DNA of 64,000 bases from Stemphylium vesicarium. Lineage: Eukaryota > Ascomycota > Dothideomycetes > Pleosporales > Pleosporaceae. The notes beneath the pieces are model-generated. The model searched no databases, was not told where the DNA came from, and was given only the letters and a program-made list of their open reading frames with translations. A program made the translations under genes and the position numbers. Positions 20,694 to 31,018 of the stretch are shown in pieces. The stretch spans positions 210,656 through 274,655 of the forward strand of contig QXCR01000020.1 of assembly GCA_004380135.1 (NCBI GenBank), read 5' to 3'. Each line of letters begins with the position of its first letter. The first letter of the stretch is position 1.

Positions 20694-22448
20694 ATGGAAG
20701 AAGCAGACCTCGTAATCATAGGTGCAGGCATCTTCGGCCTCACAGCCGCCCACACTTACCATCGCCTGCACCCCTCATCCAAGATCCTGATTCTTGATTC
20801 ATCGCCTTCAATCGGCGGGCCATGGGCCCCTCAACGCATCTTCCCAGGTCTCAAAACCAACAACTTATTGGGCATGTACGAGCACCCGGATTTCCCCATG
20901 GATGAGCAAAGATTCCGAGTCAAGAGGGGAAAACACATCGACGCAGCGAACATGTTCGATTACATTACTGCATTCGTCGAGTGGGCCGATATCAAGCAAT
21001 TCATCCGTCTAGGAACCAACGTCGAGACGATCGAGAAAGATGACGAGGAAAAAGGATGGACATTGCATTGTGCGCCGTCTTCTTTGTCGGAGAAACGAGG
21101 GACGTCGATCAAGGCGCGGAAATTGGTCATCGCGGTAGGCACCACGAACACGCCTCTGTTACCAGAATATCCCACGTCAACAAAATTCCGCTCGCTCGTC
21201 GTGCATGCGCGAGACTTCCCAGCTCACTACTCGGACATTGTTAAACCAGAAACACACACCGTGGTCGTCGGCTCGGGAAAGTCAGCTTGGGACGTAGCAT
21301 ATGCCTGCGCCATGCAACCCTCCTCCACAGCGACCATCCTGATCCGCCCCGATGGAAATGGGCCAGTATGGATGACACCAAGTCACGTCACGCCGCTGAG
21401 ACTTTGGCTGGAGAAGCTAGTCCACACGCGCTTTTTCGGCTTCATGTCGCCCTGTCCGTGGGCGACTACAACCGGTCTCGAAGGCTGGCTACGCTCCTTC
21501 TTCCAGCGTACATGGCTCGGCCGCAAGATCACAGGCGCTTTCTGGAATATACTAGGTGAAGACGCGATTGCTCTGAATGGAATGGACGCGCATCCCGAGA
21601 CGAAGAAGCTCCGCCCCTGGAGAAGCGCCTTCGAAGTCGGAAACGCGTTGTCAATCCACAACTACCCCACCAATTTCTTCGACCTGGTCAAAGAAGGCAA
21701 GATAAAAGTGCTCATCGATGAGATCGCAGCTCTCCAGGACGCAGATCAAGTCTTACTCAGATCCGGAAGCACACTACAAGCCGATGCTGTAGTCTGCGCC
21801 ACAGGCTGGCAAAAGGGATACACATTTCGATTCCAACCAGAAACACTAGAGAAAGAACTGGGCGTACCCTCGTCGCAGCCTCTCACCGACGAAGAAAAAA
21901 GCCTCATACAATCAGCCGAAGAAACACTATACACACGGTTTCCTTACCTACGCGAAAGAGACACAACCCGCGCCGCACATCCAGATCCCACTCTCCGCTC
22001 CAGCCCCCAGCAAGAGCAGAAAGAGCAACCCTACCGCCTCCACCGCTTCATAACCCCACCCCTCCTCCTCCCCTCCAGAAACCTCGCCTTCGCCGGCGCC
22101 CTCCACTGTCTCGGCAGTTTCCCCTGCGCCTACATCCAATCCCTGTGGATAACGTGTTTCCTCGACGGAAGCATGGCGTTACCCGGCTCGCCTCCTTCAA
22201 CTATCCTACAGGAAACGTACCGCGATACGCAGTATTGTGTGTTACGGGGTGCGATGAGTTATGGACATACGCTGCCGGATTTGGTCTTTGATACGCTGCC
22301 TTATTTTGATACGTTGTTGGGTGATCTAGGCGTTGAGGGGAGGAGGAAGGGTGGTGGTGGGGAGTTTGTTGGGGGGTATTGGCCTGGGGATTGGAGGGGG
22401 GTTTTGGGGGAGGTTGAGGGGAGGAGGCAAAGGGGGATGGAGATGTAG
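20694..22448 (+). CDS. FAD-dependent (flavin-containing) monooxygenase-like protein
   Basis: A single exon of 584 aa. An N-terminal FAD Rossmann motif (VIIGAGIFGLTAA, residues 7-19) is followed by an acidic-terminated strand (ILILDSS) and SIGGPW. A second nucleotide-binding motif is VVVGSGKSAWDVA, for NADPH. ATGW in VVCATGWQKGY is the usual FMO C-terminal motif. Family members hydroxylate soft nucleophiles or perform Baeyer-Villiger chemistry; the substrate is unknown. The C-terminal ~40 residues are Gly/Arg-rich (GRRKGGGGEFVGGYW), typical of drifting tails. The start at 20694 has context ACAATGG. No clear biosynthetic neighbours, though a P450 lies 2.2 kb downstream. Confidence 0.8.
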   Translation: MEEADLVIIGAGIFGLTAAHTYHRLHPSSKILILDSSPSIGGPWAPQRIFPGLKTNNLLGMYEHPDFPMDEQRFRVKRGKHIDAANMFDYITAFVEWADIKQFIRLGTNVETIEKDDEEKGWTLHCAPSSLSEKRGTSIKARKLVIAVGTTNTPLLPEYPTSTKFRSLVVHARDFPAHYSDIVKPETHTVVVGSGKSAWDVAYACAMQPSSTATILIRPDGNGPVWMTPSHVTPLRLWLEKLVHTRFFGFMSPCPWATTTGLEGWLRSFFQRTWLGRKITGAFWNILGEDAIALNGMDAHPETKKLRPWRSAFEVGNALSIHNYPTNFFDLVKEGKIKVLIDEIAALQDADQVLLRSGSTLQADAVVCATGWQKGYTFRFQPETLEKELGVPSSQPLTDEEKSLIQSAEETLYTRFPYLRERDTTRAAHPDPTLRSSPQQEQKEQPYRLHRFITPPLLLPSRNLAFAGALHCLGSFPCAYIQSLWITCFLDGSMALPGSPPSTILQETYRDTQYCVLRGAMSYGHTLPDLVFDTLPYFDTLLGDLGVEGRRKGGGGEFVGGYWPGDWRGVLGEVEGRRQRGMEM

Positions 22449-22999
22449 TTGGGAAGGGGAGAGAGGACTTGTTTGTGAATTGTAGGTCTATGGCGGTGGG
22501 ATCATGGAAATTGAAATGGACATGAGATGAATGCCAAGGACGCATTGAGATCAGGTTTGGCATTGGCCGCTGACGCTGAGCTGAACATACTATTATCATT
22601 AGTGGCAGTATGCATCTTACCTCAATGTAATCACAGACTATCCCAGTCTTGATAACGAGCCCAGACAAAAAGTTCTCGGCGACAGTCTATCTTTTAAGGC
22701 TCTAATAATTCGCAGCATGCAACCTGTTAAAGGAAAAATAAAACACTCTGCCTTAGAGTAGCTACCTGATGCCTTGAACAAAGCTAGCCACTTTAGGACA
22801 ATATGTCGCATTTTCCCTTCGACGGGATGCATCTGCATATGACGAGCAACTGAAGCGGGGCTGAAGGTTCACCCTAGAGCGTGCTGACGAATAGGTCTAG
22901 TCCGTATTCGGACCATAGCGTCACCACTTCCCCAGATCTCTCCCCTCTGCGGGGTCACACCTTCTGCACGGCTGCAAAGCAAACCTCAGGCTACAGAAA
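22449..22999. other. Intergenic region
   Basis: About 550 bp with no supported gene on either strand. Confidence 0.5.
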
Positions 23000-24124
23000 A
23001 TGGATTCACGACTTCTAAAACTTCCACGAGAGATTCGGGATCTCATTTACGAATTCGTACTCGTACGCGATGTAATACTCATCGAACGGGGGGCCACCAC
23101 CATATCCGAGGCTACCGCAAGTCGTAGCCCTGAATTCTATAGGCGACTCACCAAATCGCACCCATTGACACGCCCACGTACTCATCGACGGATTTGGTTG
23201 ATTCCGCGATTTGATCTAGGCCTGACCTCATATACATGCGATCCGGAAGATCCACCCAGTCATGTCCAGATGACCTATCAACTCGCAGATCAGTGCGATG
23301 GACAACCCCAAGATAGGATCAATATTTGTTTGCTACAAACTTGTCAGCAAGTATATCACGAGGCGAGGAAGGTTTTCTACGGCAAGAATCGTTTCCGCTT
23401 CCCGACAGCCGAGTGCATCCCAACTGCATTCGCCTTCTTGTGCGATAGGCCCGCCGAGTCACTCAAACTCATATCGACTATTGATGTTACTCTAAGCGAA
23501 GGACACAATCTCAGAGGAACCGGCGAAGCCCACTATCCGGCCATTCCCAGGTCGACAGACTCCCTTGTGCTGCGATACGCATACAACCACTTTACCGATC
23601 TTTGTACCCTACTATCCACTTCGCGGATGCACCTACGGAAGCTCTATCTGACCATAGATAGCTTGCATCAGCTCTACAACCCCGTCCTTCCTTCGCCTGC
23701 AGACTGCAGAATATGGGAGGCCGCAAAGATGTCTCGTCCGCGACCGTGGGTGGCTCCTTGGGTCGATCCGTTGTTGAAGTTGGACAACCTGGAATGCCTG
23801 GATATACATTGGATCTTTGATCGCCCGGAGATGTGTCGAATGGCCGACACAATGTCGCTCATGAGGCAACAAATGCTCGTACGACGACAAGCCGGGCAGG
23901 CCGGTTCTCCCAGTCTCTGTTGTAAACCCAGTTTCGACTTCCGCATCAACTACCGAATCAGCACGCCGGACCAAACGTCGGTCTGCTGTGAAGTGTCCAA
24001 GAAGGACCTACTTCGTGTTGAGGACCAGTCTGGTGCAACGGATTCAAAACCGAGCGAAGGAAGATTGAAGTCAGCATGGCGAGAGCACATGCGAGAGATA
24101 ATCGAGGCTTCGGGCTGCCTGTAA
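23000..24124 (+). CDS. F-box-like/2EXR-type hypothetical protein
   Basis: A single exon of 374 aa. The N-terminus (LLKLPREIRDLIYEFVLV) is the short degenerate F-box-like helix that opens hundreds of fungal hypothetical proteins. The middle (LLQTCQQVYHEARKVFYGKNRFRF) is the second signature of that group. The remainder is unique, with basic and Cys residues. No catalytic motif. Function unknown; these proteins are often expanded and lineage-specific. Confidence 0.75.
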   Translation: MDSRLLKLPREIRDLIYEFVLVRDVILIERGATTISEATASRSPEFYRRLTKSHPLTRPRTHRRIWLIPRFDLGLTSYTCDPEDPPSHVQMTYQLADQCDGQPQDRINICLLQTCQQVYHEARKVFYGKNRFRFPTAECIPTAFAFLCDRPAESLKLISTIDVTLSEGHNLRGTGEAHYPAIPRSTDSLVLRYAYNHFTDLCTLLSTSRMHLRKLYLTIDSLHQLYNPVLPSPADCRIWEAAKMSRPRPWVAPWVDPLLKLDNLECLDIHWIFDRPEMCRMADTMSLMRQQMLVRRQAGQAGSPSLCCKPSFDFRINYRISTPDQTSVCCEVSKKDLLRVEDQSGATDSKPSEGRLKSAWREHMREIIEASGCL

Positions 24125-24652
24125 AAAAAGTCATTATCTCTTGAGACCATGAACTGCGGAAGGACATGATCGCTAGTGCGGGGATGTGACGAGGTGCATG
24201 CGATGACAATCTGCAAACGATTGCTTTGGCCCTGGTAATCATACGTGCCTAGGTAGTATCTTGCCATCCGATTGGAACACTCTGCAACCAGAGTTGTACG
24301 GCGTTCGTTTGATTAGGCCATGCAATCTCGACCTCTAGCGCTGGGTTAGTGCCCCCGCTTAATGCAACGCCACGACAGCATACTAACGTCTGCAAGCGGC
24401 TACCATGCTCAAAGACTCGCCACCCCTGCGTACCAAGTGCGACTGAAACCTCAGGACTTCGCCATGCACTGCGTCCCCATAAAACCTGGGGGCCTTGTTC
24501 GGCTCCTTTTCATCCGCTCCGGCTCACCGATGTGGCTTAGTCACGGAGGTGTGGTGGATGTTACCTTACTCATCTGGTCTATATCTTGCGAAGCCGACCT
24601 CAACTCTATCTCCATCTGATCTCGGGCTTCAATCCATTCTCGTTGCGAAAAT
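24125..24652. other. Intergenic region
   Basis: About 530 bp upstream of the P450. Several short frames exist but none resembles a protein. Confidence 0.5.
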
Positions 24653-26600
24653 ATGGGATCTACATTTTACGCACTCGCAGAGCTTTTGCGAAGCAAACCG
24701 CTCATAGCTTTACTCGCATTACTCACGCACTACGTTCTTAGCATCGGCGAATGGGACAACAAGTTTCACCTCGTCCTGATCACGTGGGTTACCGCTTTCG
24801 GAGGTACTGTAGCCCTCGAATATGCAGCAGATCCAGAGGTCAACAGTGTGGGGACTGCAATTCGAATCACCATGACGCTAGCCGTGACCTACTTTAGCGT
24901 CCTACTGACCAGCATGCTACTACATCGTGGATTCTTCCATCGTCTGCGCAAGGTACGTAAATTTCCACCGCTTCCACCCCTGTCTTGTGCCTCCTCTCCT
25001 CGGTGTCATGTTTCTCAAGCTCTTTGCTTTTTCTCGCTTCTCTTCGCACTAACACCTCCAAGATCCCGGGCCCGTTCCTCGCACGATTCTCCAAGTTCCA
25101 CAGCATATTTGCTGGTGTCATCCCCAGCAACTTTCAATACTTCAAATGGCAAGTTGAGTTGCACGCAAAGTATGGAGCCGACGTGATCCGGACCGGCCCA
25201 AGAGAGGTCACCGTGTACTGTGCCGATGCCGTTCCCCTTATCCATGGACCGACGTCTAGATGCAAAAAAGCCGCCATATACAACGTAGTAGGCGACCTCT
25301 TTGGGAGATCCATTCAGTTGACAACGGACAAGAATGAACACCGTCATCGGCGCAAAGTCTGGGATCGCGCTTTCAACGCCAAAGCACTACGCGAGTATGA
25401 GCCTCGACTGAACCGACATGCATCTGCTCTCATCTCCAAGCTCAAAGAAATGGCTGAGCAGCCATCCGTTCGAATCACAGACTGGCTCAATTTCTACAGT
25501 TTTGATGTCATGGGAGACGTTGGGTTCAACCGCAGCTTTGGCATGGTGGAAAATGGCAAGGAAGACGATATGATTAAGCTCTTGCATGACAGCACGGCCG
25601 CGGTGAGCTTTTTCGGGCACATCAGCTGGGCGATGAATCTCGCTGGGCGAATACCGGCTGCCGCAAAGCCACTTACTGAGCATGTCCACTGGAGTCGCAA
25701 GGTGCTAGAGCAGCGGGCCAAGGTATGCTTGAGAAGTGCTGTGCTTTGTTATGTGTTTGTCTAACGGCATGTAGAGCACTCCCAAAGAAAACGACGTCTT
25801 TTCGTGGCTGCTGAACCCAGGCGATGAGCGGGTGACCATGGACATGAATGCCGATTCACGGCTTTTAATCATAGCCGGCAGGTACGTGAATAGTTCTCTC
25901 CCCCAAAAAAACCCCTTCGCTTTCAACTCTCTAGCTTAGCGTCTATCTACAAGCACGCAGTCCAAACACACAACTACCTACTCTAACACACCCCGCCAGC
26001 GACACAACAGCAGCAACACTCTCCTACTTAATCTACGAACTCTGCCTAAACCCCACCATCCAATCCACCCTCCACACCGCCATCTCCGACATCAAACCCG
26101 AAACCCCCCACCTCTCCGTCTCCGACCTCGCAGACTGCGAATACCTCGACGGCGTAATCCACGAAACCCTGCGCCTCCATCCCGCCGTGCCCTCGGGCGC
26201 AGCCCGCGAAACACCCCCCGAAGGCCTCACTCTCCCCAACGGAACTTACATCCCCGGCGCCGTCTCCGTTTGGATCCCCATGTACAGCCTGCAGCGCGAC
26301 GCGCGGTACTGGGTTGACCCCTTGACATTCATGCCTGAGCGGTGGAGCGCTGCTAACAGTACGACTGCTATCAAGGATAAACGCGCGTTTTTGCCGTTTC
26401 TTGTAGGCGCGTATAATTGCGTGGGGCAGAAGTTGGCGATTATGGAGATGAGGAGTGTAGTTGCGAATTTTGTGAGATGTTTTGAGGTTGGATTTGCGGA
26501 GGGCGAGGATGGTGGTTTTATTGAGGGGGAGAGTCGCGATTGCTTTACTATTACTGTTGGGAAGTTGGATGTGAAACTGACTCCGCGGTACAAGAACTAA
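24653..26600 (+). CDS. Cytochrome P450 monooxygenase
   Basis: Exons 24653-24952, 25063-25722, 25775-25881 and 26000-26600 give 555 aa with matching phases. Exon 1 encodes an unusual N-terminus with about three hydrophobic segments (LIALLALLTHYVLSI, FHLVLITWVTAF, TLAVTYFSVLLTSML) before IPGPFLARF. The I-helix is AGSDTTAAT, split exactly by intron 3. ExxR is ETLR. PERW is present (FMPERWS), and the haem loop is FLVGAYNCVG with the thiolate Cys496. The Tyr before NC replaces the commoner Arg, as in many ascomycete P450s. The multi-span N-terminus recalls the group annotated as tryprostatin B 6-hydroxylase-like. Substrate unknown. Intron 1 (110 nt) ends CCAAG. Confidence 0.9.
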
Positions 26601-26733
26601 GATGGAAAAGAAGAAAGGAGGACTAGAAGAATGTAGTGAATGAATATGTGAGAACAAAAGTCTAGATGGCATCTTTTCAGAGTCAGATAAGGGGTTGTTT
26701 TTCTTTCATTCATAAAGATGCAGAATCTCAGTA

Positions 26734-27516
26734 TCAGTCAGTACCCGAATACACCCTCACCCCCCGACAAAGCAGACAAAACTCCACATTCTCAGCCCTT
26801 TCCCCAGCTTTCTCCCCACACATCTCACAAACAACCTCCGATTCAAGCCTCTTCCGCGCTCTCGCCAGCCTTGCCAGCTCATTCTCCCGACACCGACAAC
26901 AAGTCCACTTCGCATCACACACACACCCTTTATACCCAGCACCAAATCCCTCCACAACCTTCTCCGCACATCCCTGACACACGCAAACCCGCGCGCCCCG
27001 CGCCATGATCAGCCCCCGATCAAACCTGCCATCACATTGCACATAATGCGCAACACGACACCCTTTACACACGACATAAACCCCCAATTCGCGCGAATGC
27101 GTTTCGCACTGCCTCGTCAACCCCCAATGCCGCGTCATACCCGGTAACAAGCCCTGAGCACACGCGACCCCGCGATCCGGTCTCTTCAGCTGTGGTGGGC
27201 GACACACGCTGCGGAAGTATGTCGAGTACGAGGTGAGGTTGCGCTCATTCTGTAGCGCTTCTTGCGTTTCGTTGTCGAAGTTTGCTTTCCACGCGGCTAC
27301 GGTCTCGGGGTATGCGGCGGTGAAGATTTCTTTGGATACGGTGTGTGGGGCAAAGAGGATGCCCATGTGGTCGGTTTGGTGGGCGACGGTGTAGTGTGTG
27401 GCGCTTTCTTGAATGATTGCGTCGGGACGTGGTGGGGCTGGGGGACGGAGAGGTGAGTAGAGGCCGACGGCTGCGTGGACTAGGTCCATGATGGGAAAGT
27501 GTGCGCACTGTGACAT
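26734..27516 (-). CDS. Cysteine-rich hypothetical protein (multiple CxxC)
   Basis: A single exon of 260 aa, convergent with the P450. The first ~130 residues are ordinary (YSPLRPPAPPRPDAIIQES, SYSTYFRSVC). The C-terminal half carries repeated cysteine pairs (CKGC, CQGC, CCRC, CEMC, CLLC), suggesting two or more zinc-binding ribbons. There is no signal peptide. The start at 27516 is the first ATG; MDLVH 27 nt inside is an alternative. Function unknown. Confidence 0.6.
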   Translation of the reverse strand: MSQCAHFPIMDLVHAAVGLYSPLRPPAPPRPDAIIQESATHYTVAHQTDHMGILFAPHTVSKEIFTAAYPETVAAWKANFDNETQEALQNERNLTSYSTYFRSVCRPPQLKRPDRGVACAQGLLPGMTRHWGLTRQCETHSRELGVYVVCKGCRVAHYVQCDGRFDRGLIMARGARVCVCQGCAEKVVEGFGAGYKGCVCDAKWTCCRCRENELARLARARKRLESEVVCEMCGEKAGERAENVEFCLLCRGVRVYSGTD

Positions 27517-27868
27517 GTTTGCTGGATTGGGGGGTTTGGAGTGGCGATAGCGTGGGGATGATGAATTGGAGTCCTAGGAGGCGGAGAGGAGTAGAGGCAG
27601 GGTTATTTCATCTAGAGGTGGAGAAAAATGTTTACTTTAGTGATATTTTCTGCCTTCACTTTGCACGTCACCGAGGAAACATGGGGTTTTGGCGGGCTTG
27701 CTGGATTCTTGCGATGGGGATTCTCCTTCACCACCAAAAGCTCAGGTACATCTAAGACACTCGATCGTCAATGTCGCACTCAACCTCTTTATGATTCTCT
27801 ACTCGCGCTTTCTTTCTCTGCTAACACTCTTGGTAGTCACAACCGGACACTCACTACCTATTTCCAAA

Positions 27869-28753
27869 ATGTCAGAGTCTGGCGCCTGCGACTTCTCACA
27901 TCATGCGCCCGGTACGGCGGACGACACTTCAGCATGGGGTACAGCATACATCGCATCACCGGATGACAACACTTCAGCGGGACGCTCTTACCTCGTTGCC
28001 GCGGACCAGCCCCATCTTCCCGAAGAACCACCAACATCCAACGCGCCCACCGAATTCCCCATCGCAGCGAAAGGAAAACTACGTGCCGATAGTCTTCTCG
28101 ACGATGAAACAGCAGCCGCAGCCAGACAGCAAGATTTCAGCCAAGTCGGCGCTTCCAACGCCAACACCCAAAATGCCACTACTACCACCACCACCACCAC
28201 TGAACCCGCACCCGCTCCCCTACCAGCCAAAGCCCCTATGCACTTCGCCTTCCCCCCATCAAGCTACTTAGACTTTGCCTCCAACCTCGACCCCCGCAAC
28301 ATCGACCTAAACAAAATCGGAATCCTCTACGAATACTCAGATGCCTATTTCGTCGTGCTCGAGGTGCCGCAACACCACGGCGGCGCTGCGACTCTCCGCC
28401 GCGGCTTCATGCGGCGAGAAGTCGTGGGTGCCTATCTCCGCGTCGAATGGGCGTCGTTATTCAAAGAGCGCATTGGGGACAGAGGACGCGGAGCGAGTGC
28501 AGGTGGTGGGGGCAGGTGGCATGTGTACAGTGCGCTGATACAGCAGATGCGGGTTGTGTGTTCGCGGCGGGCGAGGGAGGTTGAAATACAGATCGCGGGG
28601 AGAAGGGTGAGAGATGGCAAGATTAAGAGGGTGATGGAGGGCGTGTTTGATGGGGTTGTGGATGAGGTTTATGCGGTGTGGAGGAGGGGGGTTGAGGAGA
28701 AGGGTAAGGAAGGAGATGAGTTTATGAGGGAGCTTATGGTATTTGGGGAGTGA
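27869..28753 (+). CDS. Hypothetical protein
   Basis: A single exon of 294 aa. The start at 27869 (CAAAATGTC) was chosen because residues upstream in the same frame look like leader. The N-terminal half is low-complexity (a Thr run of eight at TTTTTTTTEPAPAP). The C-terminal half appears folded: FAFPPSSYLDFASNLDP, IGILYEYSDAYFVVLEVP and GFMRREVVGAYLRVEWASLF. No family recognised. Divergent from the Cys-rich gene with a 350-bp gap. Confidence 0.55.
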   Translation: MSESGACDFSHHAPGTADDTSAWGTAYIASPDDNTSAGRSYLVAADQPHLPEEPPTSNAPTEFPIAAKGKLRADSLLDDETAAAARQQDFSQVGASNANTQNATTTTTTTTEPAPAPLPAKAPMHFAFPPSSYLDFASNLDPRNIDLNKIGILYEYSDAYFVVLEVPQHHGGAATLRRGFMRREVVGAYLRVEWASLFKERIGDRGRGASAGGGGRWHVYSALIQQMRVVCSRRAREVEIQIAGRRVRDGKIKRVMEGVFDGVVDEVYAVWRRGVEEKGKEGDEFMRELMVFGE

Positions 28754-29057
28754 GAAGCGAGAGAATCTCGGAGAGAGGATTCAGCAGATAAGACGTGAGA
28801 AGACGGAGATGGAGATGGAGATGGGTGCCGAGGAGGCAACCTGATGTCTGAGAAGTGTGGAGAGGTATTTGCAAGGGTTGATCTAGGGGATGGTAATTCT
28901 GGGGACGCGTGGGATGCGAGATGCCTGCTCGACGATTAAATCGAATCTCATCTTATTGCTGTATGTCGGAGCTGCTTGTTCACCTCGATGATACTCAGTG
29001 AACTGATGGTCTTTCACCCACCCTCCATACCAGTGAATAGCGCATTCTTTCCCATAG

Positions 29058-29387
29058 CAACTACGGAAGAGGGATAAAGAAGCGTGGACGGAGGAGCAGG
29101 ATAGGCAGATTTTGACGCTGTGGATACAGGGCGTCGATGATGAGGGCATTGTGGAGAGGGTGTTGGAGGGGATGAAGGGGAAAGGCAAGGGGAAGGCGGA
29201 TATCTTGAGTAGGTGGAGGGTGTTGACACAGGGAAGTCGGTTGTATTCGGACATGTTGGGTGTGGAGGGGAAGATGGCCAAGGCAGAAGCAAAGGGGGTG
29301 GGGGATAAAGTGGGAGAGGGAAGTATGCGTGGCAGAAGTAGGGAATGCGTCGTGCATGTTGGTTCACCTGCCGTACAGTCAGCGTGA
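29058..29387 (+). pseudogene. Possible Myb/SANT-like exon fragment
   Basis: After a good acceptor (TTTCCCATAG, ending 29057) the frame reads AWTEEQDRQILTLWIQGVDD ... SRWRVLTQGSRLYSDML to a stop at 29387. The Trp spacing (WTEEQD...LW...RWRVL) recalls a Myb/SANT helix set. I found no convincing upstream exon; GTATGT at about 28,961 is the only plausible donor and gives the wrong phase. It may be the 3' remnant of a regulator gene or a chance frame. Confidence 0.3.
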
Positions 29388-29599
29388 TCGGGCGCCGAGA
29401 ATTTCGCACACCGATTCCTCTCTTCGTATGGCGCTGTGTAGTAGATTGGTTATGACCACCTTTTGCCTGTTGCTATGCGCATGGATGTAGCTATTAGGTA
29501 CCCCATGCGTGGGAATCACGATGTATCACTGTCCAAGTGCAGCCGTCGAAATTTTGCCTTCTGACAGAATTGCATAATCAATGTATCATTATTTTGTTC

Positions 29600-31018
29600 C
29601 TAGATCTTACTAGCTGCCTTCGCTGATTCGATATCGATCAGACGTGTTAGATTTTTGCAAACGGCCTGTATAACTGCTGGTCGAGCAGCTGCAGCCTTCG
29701 CGGCTTCAGCGGGGTCTGAAGACTTTTGTGCATTGACAAGATCGAGACGGGATTGCGATAACCAAGCGCGTGTTTTGGGCTCTGCATACATTTTTGCCGC
29801 ATTCAAGTAGGTTTCAAGAGTCATACCAAGGTAGTCCTGAGTCTCATCTGGGTGCGGTACAACGGTACACAGTGCGTTCTTGAGCTTTTCGTCGTCACCA
29901 TAGGTAGCTTCGACGTGGGCGATAAAAGCGGCACTGAACACTTGTTGACAGAGGCGCACTGATTGCAGTGTAATGCGCTTGCCGTCGAAGACTGGTACGG
30001 GTTCGAGCCTCGCTAATCCATCGGCACTACAATCGATGTAGAGTGTGTCTGGCGCCGGTGTGTACTTGTTGCCTCCTTCTAGTATAACCTCATTCGTGGT
30101 AATGCGCACGACCCGTCCTTGACGTATAATGTTCCCAACTCTTTGGAGTTCCTGGAGCTCGGGAACTGAGACGGTCGCACACTTGTACATAGTGGGCCAT
30201 TTGTTCTTGTCAATCCGTATCATCTTTCCACTGGCCTCGAGCCGGTAGAACAAATCTTCTAGAGATGAGGCGTTCACAATTGCGTCAACTTCTGCGTCAA
30301 ACGACTGGGAATCATTTGTAGGAGACCATGCAGGTTGGAGAACACTGCGATTCATGCACCATGAATCACGGGGCATGATCCAGGAAATGTCTTTGGCATC
30401 GATCCCTCTCGATAGTAGCCATAAACAAGCGTCCATTCCAGTCTTTCCTGCGCCAACTACCGTGTAGCCGCCATAAGGTCGAGTAAGGGTCACTAGGCCA
30501 TTGGGTGTAGTCAAGTGGACGTCGTCTGCTACCTCATAGGGTGGAGGCCTCATGGCGGGTACTTCGACTTTCATGAATGTTGCATCCACAATACGCGTGT
30601 CTGGTCCGACTCGAATGGCCTTGTCTTTTGTGATGAGAGGTCGAAATTCCCCTTCGCCCACATACTCATGTGAAGGATAGTATTCGACTCGTCCAGTTGG
30701 AAGGAACGTCTGCTGCATGACTCTGCTGAAATAGGAGCGGACCTCGTCTCCCGTTGCCAATTCGGACATGCCCCTGTTCCCGCCAATCTTGTCAATGTTT
30801 TTCTCGCCTGGGAATTCCTGCGAGTTGACGCCGTAGAAAGCAGAAGGCTGATGAAGAGTAACATGCGGATATGCAATGGTCCAGTGTCCTCCCGGTCGAG
30901 CGTAGCGATCGACTATCGCGACTGTAGCATTCGTGTCCGTGATCAGGGTATCGACAAAGGCCATTCCCATGGCTCCAGCGCCGATGACGAGATAATCGGG
31001 GGTGATTGTTGTAGTCAT
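29600..31018 (-). CDS. FAD/NAD(P)-binding oxidoreductase
   Basis: A single exon of 472 aa starting MTTTITPDYLVIGAGAMGMA. The dinucleotide motif GAGAMG is at residues 13-18, then an acidic-ended strand (VAIVDRY), PGGHW, and a second Rossmann motif (YTVVGAGKTGMDA). The architecture resembles flavin monooxygenases, but an FMO signature FxGxxxHxxxY is not evident. The reaction is unknown. The C-terminus is Ala/Lys-rich. The upstream flank of the gene runs into a 1.7-kb gene-poor stretch. Confidence 0.78.
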   Translation of the reverse strand: MTTTITPDYLVIGAGAMGMAFVDTLITDTNATVAIVDRYARPGGHWTIAYPHVTLHQPSAFYGVNSQEFPGEKNIDKIGGNRGMSELATGDEVRSYFSRVMQQTFLPTGRVEYYPSHEYVGEGEFRPLITKDKAIRVGPDTRIVDATFMKVEVPAMRPPPYEVADDVHLTTPNGLVTLTRPYGGYTVVGAGKTGMDACLWLLSRGIDAKDISWIMPRDSWCMNRSVLQPAWSPTNDSQSFDAEVDAIVNASSLEDLFYRLEASGKMIRIDKNKWPTMYKCATVSVPELQELQRVGNIIRQGRVVRITTNEVILEGGNKYTPAPDTLYIDCSADGLARLEPVPVFDGKRITLQSVRLCQQVFSAAFIAHVEATYGDDEKLKNALCTVVPHPDETQDYLGMTLETYLNAAKMYAEPKTRAWLSQSRLDLVNAQKSSDPAEAAKAAAARPAVIQAVCKNLTRLIDIESAKAASKI

